Shown in pieces: positions 17,548 through 25,695 of a stretch of DNA of 64,000 nt (positions are counted from its first letter, which is position 1; each line of letters begins with the position of its first letter). The notes under the pieces were generated by a model. That model was not told the DNA's origin and ran no database searches. It was given only the letters and a program-made list of their open reading frames with translations. The stretch spans positions 58,477 to 122,476 of the forward strand of contig NZ_FOMS01000014.1 of NCBI RefSeq assembly GCF_900112685.1, written 5' to 3'. The translations under genes and the position numbers were made by a program. The DNA comes from Roseivivax sediminis (GTDB lineage Bacteria; Pseudomonadota; Alphaproteobacteria; Rhodobacterales; Rhodobacteraceae).

Positions 17548-18338
17548 TGACCAACGACATCAAGGAAGGCCATGTTCGCGTCGAGGACGTGACGATCAAC
17601 TTCGCCGGCAAGTCTGGCCCCGTGACCGCGCTCGACACCACGTCGGTTGAGCTGAAGCCCGGCACCTTCACCGCGTTGATCGGCCCGTCGGGTTGCGGCA
17701 AGTCCACGCTGATGAACGCGATCGGCGGGTTCGTGACACCCTCCACAGGCCGGATCACCCTCGACGGCACGCCGATCACCGGCCCGTCCACGAAGGTGGG
17801 CGTGATCTTCCAGCAATACGGCCTCTTTCCGTGGTTCACCGCGCTCGGTAATGTACGCTTCGGTCTGAAGCGCTACGGCCTGCCGAAATCCGAGGAGATC
17901 GACCGCGCCCGCGCCGCGCTCGACGAGGTCGGCCTCGGCGCTCATGCGGACAAGTTCCCGCAGCAGCTCTCGGGCGGCATGAAGCAGCGGGTCGCGATCG
18001 CGCGTACCTTCGCCGTCGGGCCCAAGGTGCTGCTGATGGACGAGCCCTTTGGTGCGCTCGACGCGCAGACCCGGCTCGTGATGCACGATCTGCTGCTCGA
18101 CGTCTGGCAGAAGCATCGCGCCACGGTGCTCTTCGTCACCCATGACGTGGACGAGGCGCTGCTCCTCGCCGATGACGTGCGGGTGATGAGCCAGGCGCCT
18201 GGCCGGCTGATCCGACACTACGAGATAAGGCAGCCGCGCCCCCGCGCGCTCAGCCGGTCCGGGTCGGACCTGCTCGCCACCCGCGACGAGATTATCGACC
18301 TGCTGCGCCCCGCCGGCGCACTGGCCGACGTGCACTGA
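17547..18338 (+). CDS. ABC transporter ATP-binding protein, SsuB/TauB type
   Basis: ATPase of 263 residues. Walker A GPSGCGKST (near residue 46), Q-loop VIFQQYGLFPWFTALGNV, signature QLSGGMKQRVAIARTFA and Walker B LLMDEPFGALDAQ, followed by the switch histidine in FVTHDVDEAL. The FQQYGLFPW pattern is typical of the nitrate/sulfonate/taurine class. Coupled to the permease by a TGATG overlap. Confidence 0.9.
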   Translation: MTNDIKEGHVRVEDVTINFAGKSGPVTALDTTSVELKPGTFTALIGPSGCGKSTLMNAIGGFVTPSTGRITLDGTPITGPSTKVGVIFQQYGLFPWFTALGNVRFGLKRYGLPKSEEIDRARAALDEVGLGAHADKFPQQLSGGMKQRVAIARTFAVGPKVLLMDEPFGALDAQTRLVMHDLLLDVWQKHRATVLFVTHDVDEALLLADDVRVMSQAPGRLIRHYEIRQPRPRALSRSGSDLLATRDEIIDLLRPAGALADVH

Positions 18339-18376
18339 AACCCACGACCGAAACGCATGACCGACAGGAGAGACAG

Positions 18377-19345
18377 ATGACCGTTTTCAAGACCCTGGCC
18401 CTGACTGCCACGCTCGCCCTTGCACCCTCTTTCGCCAGCGCCGAAGAACTCGTCTTCGCCTGGAGTCCCAACCCGCAGACCCCGCAGGTCGATGTCGCGC
18501 TTGCCCAGGGGTATTTCGAGGAGGCCGGCGTCGACGTGTCGCTCGTCTCCTTCGCCTCGGGCCGAGAGGGCTTCGAGGCGCTGCTCGGCGGACAAGTGGA
18601 TGTGGCCTTCATGGCCGAGTTTCCCGCCGCCACCGGCGCGCTGACCGGTCAGCCCTTCCGGATCGTCGGCGATCTTGCGCGCTACACCGGCAGTCGCGTG
18701 ATCGGCAACGCCGAGGCCGGCCCGCTCGAGAGCGCGGCCGATCTCGCGGGACGTCGCATCGGCACGACGATCGGCACGAATGTCCACTATTTCCTCGACG
18801 GCCTTCTGAGCGAGGCGGGCATCGAGGCGGAGATCATCTCCGCTGCGCCGCCGGACCTGGTGCCGGCAGTCGAGCGGGGCGATGTGGACGCGATCGTCGC
18901 CTTCCCGACCTTCTACGCCGCAGCGGAGGAAACGCTGGGCGATAGCTACACCGAGCTGCGCGGCAGCGACTACCAGGTGCATTACATCCTCGCCACGACG
19001 CCCGAGATGACCGAGGCGAAACGCGGTACGCTCGAAGCCTTCATCGGCGCGCTTGCAAAGGCTGACGCGGACGTCGCCGCCGATCCGGATATGGCGATGG
19101 AGGCGGTCGCGGCCTCGATGAGCGGGGCGATGTCCGTCGCTGAGCTCGAGGCGATGTGGCGCGACGTCGATATCGGTCTGACGCTGGACGATGACCTGAC
19201 CGATCTGATCACGGCCGAAGCGGGCTGGATCCTCGATCAGGGCGTCATCCGGGCCGAGCCTCTCTCGCGCGACGCGGTCGCGGCCTTTGTCGCGCCGGGT
19301 CCGCTTGAGGCGGTGGCCCCCGAAGCGGTGTCGCTCGCCAACTGA
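18377..19345 (+). CDS. ABC transporter substrate-binding protein, NMT1/SsuA type
   Basis: Periplasmic ligand-binding protein, 322 residues, with a Sec signal peptide (MTVFKTLALTATLALAPSFA, cleavage near SASAEE). The mature part starts ELVFAWSPNPQTPQVDVALA and contains GYFEEAGVDVSLVSF and GREGFEALLGGQVDVAFM, the pattern of NMT1/THI5/SsuA-type proteins. The ATG follows GACAGGAGAGACAG. It ends the operon; codon use matches its neighbours. The ligand is unknown and should be the substrate or product of the upstream ASST-like enzyme. Confidence 0.85.
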   Translation: MTVFKTLALTATLALAPSFASAEELVFAWSPNPQTPQVDVALAQGYFEEAGVDVSLVSFASGREGFEALLGGQVDVAFMAEFPAATGALTGQPFRIVGDLARYTGSRVIGNAEAGPLESAADLAGRRIGTTIGTNVHYFLDGLLSEAGIEAEIISAAPPDLVPAVERGDVDAIVAFPTFYAAAEETLGDSYTELRGSDYQVHYILATTPEMTEAKRGTLEAFIGALAKADADVAADPDMAMEAVAASMSGAMSVAELEAMWRDVDIGLTLDDDLTDLITAEAGWILDQGVIRAEPLSRDAVAAFVAPGPLEAVAPEAVSLAN

Positions 19346-19392
19346 GCGCGTCCGGGGTGGGCAGAACCGGGCATTGAACCAAGCCGTCGCGC

Positions 19393-19944
19393 TCCACCGG
19401 CCGCGGCGTGGTGGCGAAGAAGCTCGCCGAACTGAACGCGCGCTACGGCATCGAGATCCACAAGGTGGAGCCGGCCTACACCTCGAAGACCTGCTCGGCC
19501 TGCGGCTATGTCGACGGCCGGCAGCGATCGGAAGAGACATACCACTGCCGCCATTGCGGCAGGAAGTTGCATGCAGACGTGAACGGCGCCCGGAACATCG
19601 CCAAGGCGGTGACTGGGCATCCGGCGGATCACGAAGCAGCCAAGGGGGACGGACGTTCCGCTCGCCCTGGCACACCATCGCCCGCCGGACGCGCACGCTC
19701 ACGCAAGGCCTCGTCGTCGCCCCGAGCCCGGAGCGTCACGCTCCGCGATCTGGTCCGGCGCTTCGGTGAGAGCATAGCCCGGATTCCAGTTGAGAGCGGC
19801 TCAGTTCTCAGGGGGCAGAGCGTGTCTCACGAGGACGGGCTGGCTGCGTCATCGGGCGCTCTGGCTCCGGCCATGCGTCGGCTGGTCGGGGCCGAGGGGC
19901 TGCTTGCCGCGTTTCCCGGTTGCCGGGCGCCTACCGTCCGGTAA
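19393..19944 (+). pseudogene. C-terminal remnant of a TnpB (IS605/IS1341-type) protein
   Basis: The frame enters without a start as TGRGVVAKKLAELNARYGI and continues KVEPAYTSKTCSACGYVD, ETYHCRHCGRKLHADVNGAR. This is the RuvC-II/zinc-ribbon/RuvC-III tail of TnpB: the CxxC...CxxC ribbon and the DxNGARN catalytic aspartate are present. The N-terminal two-thirds, including the first RuvC aspartate, are missing. The frame runs on to the TRAP gene end without recognisable homology after about 19610. The 3' region of such genes normally overlaps the guide (omega) RNA and right end, which might survive here. Confidence 0.68.
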
Positions 19945-21247
19945 TTCCCGGGAAGGTGACGAGCAGGCCCACGGCGAGCACCTGGAGCGCGATGAAGGGC
20001 AAAAGCGACTTGAAGATCTCTCCCAGCGAGATCTCCGGCGGGGCCACGGACTTGAGGTAGAAGGCAGCCGGGCCGAAGGGGGGCGAGAGGAAGCTGACCT
20101 GCATGTTCATGGCGAAGAGCACCCCGAACCACACGGGATCGAGTCCCAGCGACTTCACGATGGGCACGAAGATCGGCATGGTCAGGAGCGCGATGCCCAC
20201 CCAGTCGAGGAAGGCCCCGAGCACGAAGAGGATCGCCATCATCACGAGCACGATGACGGTGGGATTGTCGGAGATCCCGGTCATCAGATCCGAGATGAAG
20301 CGGATCCCGCCCATGAGGTTGTAGACCCCGACGAGAGCCGTCGCGCCGATACCGATCCAGACGATCATGCCGACCGTGGCAAGGGTCTGCATGGCGCTGT
20401 CGCGGAGCATCGCGAAGGTCAGCTCGCCGCGCAACAGGGTCGAGAGCAGCACCCCACCCACGCCGACGGCGGAGGCCTCCGTCACCGAGGCGATGCCCGC
20501 GTAGATCGAGCCCAGCACGAAAAAGACCACGAGGAAGGGCAGGATCAGACCCTTGAGGAGCCTGATCTTCTCGGCGCGGGGGATGGGTTCGGCTTCGGGG
20601 GGTGGGGCGATGCCGGCACCGGTATAGGAGCGCACCAGCACGTAGGCGACGTAGAACATCGCCAGCATGAAGCCGGGCAGGAAGGACGCGGTGAAGAGGT
20701 CTCCGATCGAGACGTTCGCCGTGAGTCCGTAGATGATGAGCACGATGGAGGGCGGCACCATGGTGCCGAGCGAGCCGCCCGCGCAGACGACACCGATGGC
20801 GAGGCGGCGGTCGTAGCCCTGGCGCAGCATCTGCGGCAGGGCGATGAGGCCGAGAAGCACGATCTCGCCGCCGATGATGCCGGACATGGCCGCTAGGATG
20901 ACCGAGACGAAGATGGTCTGCACCGCGACGCCGCCCCGGATGCGACCCCCGACGAGGCGCATGGCGTCGAAGAGGTCGCGCGCGATGCCGGACCGGTCGA
21001 GCAGCGCGGCCATGAGCACGAACATCGGGACCGAGACGAAGACGAAGCTCTCGACGAAGGTGTAGATGCGGCTCGTGATGATCGGCACGGCCAGGGTGCC
21101 GTAGCCGAGCAGCGTGAAGACGAGGGCGACAAGCAGCGTGACGAAGGCCAGCGGCATGCCCGTGAGCAGCAGCACCACCATGAGGCCGAACATGTAGAGC
21201 GTGAGCGGGCCGATCCCGATGGCGGCGAAGTCGAGAAGGGCGCTCAT
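19931..21247 (-). CDS. dctM: TRAP transporter large permease subunit
   Basis: Membrane protein of 438 residues with about 12 segments. Family features are the VSVPMFVLMAALLDRSGI region near residue 69, AAMSGIIGGEIVLLGLIALP, and GGSLGTMVPPSIVLIIYG near residue 162. The ATG overlaps the stop of the small subunit gene by four bases. With the small membrane subunit and the binding protein upstream it forms a sodium- or proton-driven importer, here probably for the sugar acid degraded by the four enzymes encoded upstream. Confidence 0.92.
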   Translation of the reverse strand: MSALLDFAAIGIGPLTLYMFGLMVVLLLTGMPLAFVTLLVALVFTLLGYGTLAVPIITSRIYTFVESFVFVSVPMFVLMAALLDRSGIARDLFDAMRLVGGRIRGGVAVQTIFVSVILAAMSGIIGGEIVLLGLIALPQMLRQGYDRRLAIGVVCAGGSLGTMVPPSIVLIIYGLTANVSIGDLFTASFLPGFMLAMFYVAYVLVRSYTGAGIAPPPEAEPIPRAEKIRLLKGLILPFLVVFFVLGSIYAGIASVTEASAVGVGGVLLSTLLRGELTFAMLRDSAMQTLATVGMIVWIGIGATALVGVYNLMGGIRFISDLMTGISDNPTVIVLVMMAILFVLGAFLDWVGIALLTMPIFVPIVKSLGLDPVWFGVLFAMNMQVSFLSPPFGPAAFYLKSVAPPEISLGEIFKSLLPFIALQVLAVGLLVTFPGITGR

Positions 21248-21816
21248 TCGAAGGACTCCGTGCCGCGGACGGGGCGGCGCAGGTAGCCGTGCGCGAGAAC
21301 GAGGAACTGCACGGCCATGACGATCAGGATGACGAGGAGGAACGCCTTCACCAGGGCCGGAGTCGGGGGGTTCCAGGCGCTGCCGGACGTTTCCATGCGG
21401 ACGTCTCCCTGGGGCGTCCAGAACGCCTTGCCCACCATGATCCAGGCCGCGAAGGCGAAGAAGCCCGCAGCGACCATGGAGAGGAGCGACAGGAAGATGT
21501 TCAGGATGCGCCGCGCGCCCGCGGGCAGGGCGTCGTAGATCAGGACCACGCGGATATGGCTGTTGCGCGAGACGCAGAAGAGGCCGCCGTAGAGGAAGGC
21601 GAGGCCGCACAGGAAGGTGGTCGTCTCGTGCGCCCAGATGGTGGGGCGGTTGAAGACGTAGCGCAGGAAGACCTCCATCAACAGGATGCAGGCCGCCAGC
21701 ACGATTCCGGCAGCGAAGAGGTAGGCCCCCTTCTCGATTGCGCGCCCGAGGCGTCCCGCCTCGGGGATCGCACGAGGCGCCTCTCGGACTGGGCTTTCGA
21801 CGTCGGTCTGGCTCAT
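21244..21816 (-). CDS. dctQ: TRAP transporter small permease subunit
   Basis: 190-residue protein with four membrane segments and the family pattern VFLRYVFNRPTIWAHETTTF near residue 50, which marks DctQ. The start is set at MSQTDVESPVREAP behind AGGAAGAAGAGCC; the frame remains open for 50 codons upstream but that stretch lies in intergenic sequence and the dctP end. It overlaps dctM by four bases. Confidence 0.9.
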   Translation of the reverse strand: MSQTDVESPVREAPRAIPEAGRLGRAIEKGAYLFAAGIVLAACILLMEVFLRYVFNRPTIWAHETTTFLCGLAFLYGGLFCVSRNSHIRVVLIYDALPAGARRILNIFLSLLSMVAAGFFAFAAWIMVGKAFWTPQGDVRMETSGSAWNPPTPALVKAFLLVILIVMAVQFLVLAHGYLRRPVRGTESFE

Positions 21817-21875
21817 GGCTCTTCTTCCTGAGAGACGCGGGGAGCGGGGGCGGTCCGGTCCGCCCCCGGGGTCCA

Positions 21876-22889
21876 TCACTGGATGAGGCCCTTGGACTCC
21901 AGGTAGGCGTTGAGCGTGTCGTAGACCTTTTGCGCCATCTGCGACTCCGCGGCGACCTTCTCCCACTCGCCGCGGGCGATTCCGCGGAAGCGGGCGCGCT
22001 CCTCGTCCGACCAGTCGTGGACGGTAATCTCCCCGCCGGCCTTGGCCTCCTCGACGGCGGCCAGATCACGCTCCCTGAGCGAGTCGACCTGCGTCTGCTG
22101 GAACCGCTTCACTGACTCGCGGAACATCTGCTTCACGTCGTCAGGCAGCGCATCCCACTTGGCCTTGTTCATCGAGACCTCGACGAGGGGCAGCGAGTGA
22201 AAGCCCGGGTAGACGGGGTTGGGAGCCACGTCGTTCATGCCGACCTCCTGGTTGACCGAGAACACCGAGTAGTCGGCGGCGTCGATCACGCCCTTGTCGA
22301 CGGAGGTATAGACCTCGGAGGCGGGCAGGTTCACCGGCGCGGCGCCGGCGGCGCGGAAGACGTTGGCGATCAGACCCTCGGGGGTGCGGACCTTGAGGCC
22401 CTGCAGGTCGTCCACGCCCTCGAGGGGCACCTTCGAGACGAAGGCTTCGAGGCCGGGTGTGGAAACGCCGATGAACTCGAGCCCGTAGGGGTTGAGAAGC
22501 TCGTTCATCAGCTCGGCCCCGCCGCCGTTCTCGACGAAATCGATCATCTCCGCGGGCGACGACCAGGCCCCCACCGGGTTGGCGATGAGGCCGAAGGCCG
22601 GGTCCTTGCCCGCGAAGTAGGAGGTGTCGGTGATGTGACCGTCGATGATGCCCGCGCCGACGGCGTCCTGCGTCTCCTTGTAGTCGACGATGGAGCCGAC
22701 GGGCAGGAGTTCGACCACCACGTTGCCGTCGCTCATCTCCTTCAGGGTCTCGGTCCAGCCCTGCTGGAACTCGAAGTTGGGATTGCCCGCCGGGTCCGAG
22801 GACTGGAAGCGGAACGAATGCTCCTGCGCCTGAGCGGCGAGGCTCGTCGCGGCGATGGCGGCGGTTGCGAGTAGGGTCGTCAGTCTCAT
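21876..22889 (-). CDS. dctP: TRAP transporter solute-binding protein
   Basis: 337 residues with a Sec signal (MRLTTLLATAAIAATSLAAQ, cut near AQAQEHS). Typical DctP elements follow: GWTETLKEMSDGNVVVELLP, the substrate-contacting stretch LQGLKVRTPEGLIANVFRAA near residue 160, and ALPDDVKQMFRES. The ligand is likely an acidic sugar contacted by Arg in KVRTP. First gene of the transporter part and 39 bases behind the dehydrogenase gene. Confidence 0.9.
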   Translation of the reverse strand: MRLTTLLATAAIAATSLAAQAQEHSFRFQSSDPAGNPNFEFQQGWTETLKEMSDGNVVVELLPVGSIVDYKETQDAVGAGIIDGHITDTSYFAGKDPAFGLIANPVGAWSSPAEMIDFVENGGGAELMNELLNPYGLEFIGVSTPGLEAFVSKVPLEGVDDLQGLKVRTPEGLIANVFRAAGAAPVNLPASEVYTSVDKGVIDAADYSVFSVNQEVGMNDVAPNPVYPGFHSLPLVEVSMNKAKWDALPDDVKQMFRESVKRFQQTQVDSLRERDLAAVEEAKAGGEITVHDWSDEERARFRGIARGEWEKVAAESQMAQKVYDTLNAYLESKGLIQ

Positions 22890-22928
22890 GGTCTCTCCTC
22901 CCTTGAAACTCGGGTTGGACCCCGGCCG

Positions 22929-23972
22929 TCAGGGGCCGGGGAAGCGGATCTGCACCTTCATGGCGCGGGACTTGTCGGCGGCGAGGTCGAAGGCCTCCCG
23001 CGCCTCCTCCGCCTCGTGAACGCCGGTCAGCAGGGGGGCGGGGTCGATGCGCCCCGTCTCGATCATGCGGGCGGCGAGAGCGAACTCCTCGTGGAAGCGG
23101 AACGTGCCGCGCAGGGTGAGCTCCTTGGCGACGGCGGTGCCGAGAGGCAGGGGCACCTCGCCGCCGATGCCGACCAGCACGACCGTTCCGCCCGCGCGGG
23201 TGGCCCCGAGGGTGCCGGCAATCGCGGGCGGCGCGGCCGAGCACTCGAAGCTGGCATCCACCGTGCCCTTGCCGCGCGAGAGCGTCTCCATCGCCTCGGG
23301 GCTACGCCCAAGGTCGATGACCTCGTCCGCGCCCATGCCCCGGGCGATCCCGAGCGGAGCCTCGGCGATATCGGTGGCGACGATCTGCGCCGCTCCCGCG
23401 AGACGCGCGGCGGAGATCACGAGGCACCCGATGGGGCCGCAACCCGTCACGAGCACCCGCTTGCCGACAAGGCTGCCCGCCTGGCGAACCGCATGAAGCG
23501 CGACGGCGAGCGGCTCGGTCATGGCGGCCAGCGCGAGATCGGTACCGGGCGCGAGGCGCACGGCCTGCGCGGCGGGGAGGGTCAGCTGCGCGCGCATCAG
23601 GCCCTGCTCGTGAGGCGTGCGCATGGCCGACCCGTTGAAGCGCATGTCGAGGCACTGGTTCGGCTGGCCGCGCAGGCAGTAGGCGCAGGTTCCACAGGGC
23701 CGCGAGGGGTTCACGGCCACGCGGTCCCCGACGGCCAGCCCCTGCGTCTCCGGCCCGAGGGCGGTGACGATGCCCGAGACCTCGTGCCCGAGGATCAGCG
23801 GCTCGACGAGGCGCACCGCGCCGAAGCCGCCGTGAAGATAGTAGTGCAGGTCCGAGCCGCAAATGCCGCCGTGGGAGATGGCGATCTGCGCCTCTCCGGG
23901 GCCGGGGGCGGCGGCCTCGGGGCGGTCCTCGATCCGCAGGTCGCGCGGGGCGTGGCAGACGACGGCCTTCAT
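22929..23972 (-). CDS. zinc-dependent alcohol dehydrogenase, L-idonate 5-dehydrogenase type
   Basis: Medium-chain dehydrogenase, 347 residues. Catalytic zinc ligands: Cys in GGICGSDLHYYLHGG and His/Glu in LILGHEVSGIV; structural zinc cysteines in CGTCAYCLRGQPNQC. NAD(P) fold: VLVTGCGPIGCLVISAA. The SDLHYY(L)HGG stretch is characteristic of the IdnD branch. It overlaps the preceding 2-hydroxyacid dehydrogenase stop by four bases. Probably interconverts an aldonate and its 5-keto form, working with the SDR enzyme of the same operon. Confidence 0.82.
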   Translation of the reverse strand: MKAVVCHAPRDLRIEDRPEAAAPGPGEAQIAISHGGICGSDLHYYLHGGFGAVRLVEPLILGHEVSGIVTALGPETQGLAVGDRVAVNPSRPCGTCAYCLRGQPNQCLDMRFNGSAMRTPHEQGLMRAQLTLPAAQAVRLAPGTDLALAAMTEPLAVALHAVRQAGSLVGKRVLVTGCGPIGCLVISAARLAGAAQIVATDIAEAPLGIARGMGADEVIDLGRSPEAMETLSRGKGTVDASFECSAAPPAIAGTLGATRAGGTVVLVGIGGEVPLPLGTAVAKELTLRGTFRFHEEFALAARMIETGRIDPAPLLTGVHEAEEAREAFDLAADKSRAMKVQIRFPGP

Positions 23973-24928
23973 GGGCGCACCACATCGAGGAGGGGCTTTC
24001 CGGCGGCGAGGCGGTTGATGTTCTCGGCCACCGCGGCGCGGCGACGGGCGATGGTGCCCTCGGTCCAGCCGGACATGTGCGGAGAGAGGGTCACGTTCGA
24101 GAGCTCGTGGAACGGATGCCGCGAGGGAAGAGGATCGGGGGTCTCCTCGCTGGGATAGGTATACCAGGTGTCGAGGATGGCGGTCAGACGGCCGTCCTTC
24201 ACCGCCTCCCACAGCGCGTCCTCGTCGACCACCGGTCCGCGGCCGACATTCACCACGATGGCGCCGTCCTTCATCGCCGAGAGCGTGCCGACGTCGATCA
24301 GCGAGCGCGTCCCGTCGGTCAGGGGAAGGGTGTTCACGAGGATGTCCACCTCGCCCGCAACCTCGTCCAGCCGGTCCAGGGTCGCCGCACCGGCATAGCG
24401 CGGCTCCTCCACGGGGGAGCGGTTGACGACATGGACCGCCATGCCGAAGGCGAGCGCGCGATCGGCGACGGCCTTGCCGATATGCCCGTGCCCGACGATG
24501 CCGATGGACCGGCTGCCCAGTTCCGTGCGCGGCGCGCCGGTCCCGGCCCAGTAGTGCCAGTCGCCCTTGCGCAGCCGCGCGTCGGCGTCGGCAAGCGGGA
24601 CATGCCGCGCCAGCAGCACGGCGAAGGTCCATTCGGCGATGGCGGCCTCGTGACCGAAGGCGTTGCAGACGGTGCAGCCATCGGGCAGCGCGTCCATGTC
24701 GATGCCGTCGTAGCCCGCGGCGGGAAGCTGGTAGAGCCGCGCCGAAAGGGGCGGATCGCCCGCGCGGTAACGCACGCCCACCACCACGTCGGCATTCGAG
24801 AGCGCCTCGGCCTCGCCGGGCTGGTCGACGGTCGGAGAGAGGACCCGGATGTCATGATCCCCGTCCAGCATGTCCTCGATACCGGGGGCGAAGGCGGCGG
24901 CGTTGGTGCCGTGAAAGACGATCCGCAT
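23969..24928 (-). CDS. D-isomer-specific 2-hydroxyacid dehydrogenase
   Basis: NAD(P)-binding dehydrogenase of 319 residues. The nucleotide site is IGIVGHGHIGKAVADRAL near residue 150; catalytic Arg is in VNVGRGPVVDEDAL, and His is in LSPHMSGWTEG near residue 290. The family interconverts 2-keto and 2-hydroxy acids; in the sugar-acid context a 2-ketoaldonate reductase role is possible. Both ends overlap neighbours by one to four bases. Confidence 0.8.
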   Translation of the reverse strand: MRIVFHGTNAAAFAPGIEDMLDGDHDIRVLSPTVDQPGEAEALSNADVVVGVRYRAGDPPLSARLYQLPAAGYDGIDMDALPDGCTVCNAFGHEAAIAEWTFAVLLARHVPLADADARLRKGDWHYWAGTGAPRTELGSRSIGIVGHGHIGKAVADRALAFGMAVHVVNRSPVEEPRYAGAATLDRLDEVAGEVDILVNTLPLTDGTRSLIDVGTLSAMKDGAIVVNVGRGPVVDEDALWEAVKDGRLTAILDTWYTYPSEETPDPLPSRHPFHELSNVTLSPHMSGWTEGTIARRRAAVAENINRLAAGKPLLDVVRP

Positions 24929-25695
24929 CAGAGCACCGAGATCATGCCGCCGTCGGCATAGATGATCTGCCCCGAGACGTAGTTCGACGCATCCGAGGCA
25001 AGGTAGATGCAGGTCCCCGCCAGTTCCTCGGGCAGGCCCCAGCGGCGCATCGGCGTGCGGCCCTTCACCCAGGCGTCGAACTCGGGATTCGACGTCAACG
25101 CCTCGTTCATGTCCGTCACCATGTAGCCCGGCCCGATGGCATTGGCCTGGATACCCTTCTCGCCCCATTCGGCGGCCATGGCCTTGGTGAGCATCTTCAC
25201 GCCCCCCTTGGCGACCGTATAGGGGGCCACCGTCGCCCGCGCGAGTTCCGAGGTCAGCGAGCCGATATTGACCACCTTGCCCCGGCCCCGGCCCGCCATG
25301 CGCCTGGCGGCCTCGCGCCCCACGACGAAGGCGGCGGTGAGGTTGATGTCGATGACGCGGCGCCAATCCTCCGTCTCCAGCTCCAGCATGGGCTTGCGAA
25401 ACTGGATGCCGGCGTTGTTCACGAGGATGTCGATTTCGGTGCCGGCCGTATCGAAGGCCTCGAAGGCGGCAATCACGGCGGCCTCGTCGGCCACGTCGAA
25501 GGCGGAGATCAGCACGTCATGGCCCGCCTCGCGCATCTCGGCGGCGGCCTGTTCCAGCCGCTCGGTGTTCACGCCGTTGAGCACGACGCGTGCCCCCGCG
25601 CTCGCGAGGCCTTCGGCGAAGGCGCGGCCGAGGCCCCGCGAGGAGCCGGTGATGAGCGCCGTGCGCCCGGTCAGGTCGAAGAGGTTCGTGGGCAT
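24928..25695 (-). CDS. SDR-family oxidoreductase, gluconate 5-dehydrogenase-like
   Basis: Classical short-chain dehydrogenase, 255 residues. Cofactor site TGSSRGLGRAFAEGLA near residue 17, NNAG motif in ILVNNAGIQFRKPM, and the catalytic Ser-Tyr-Lys in NIGSLTSELA and YTVAKGGVKML. C-terminal YADGGM is typical of the IdnO/KduD branch. Overlaps both neighbours. Likely reduces or oxidises C5 of the imported sugar acid. Confidence 0.83.
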   Translation of the reverse strand: MPTNLFDLTGRTALITGSSRGLGRAFAEGLASAGARVVLNGVNTERLEQAAAEMREAGHDVLISAFDVADEAAVIAAFEAFDTAGTEIDILVNNAGIQFRKPMLELETEDWRRVIDINLTAAFVVGREAARRMAGRGRGKVVNIGSLTSELARATVAPYTVAKGGVKMLTKAMAAEWGEKGIQANAIGPGYMVTDMNEALTSNPEFDAWVKGRTPMRRWGLPEELAGTCIYLASDASNYVSGQIIYADGGMISVL

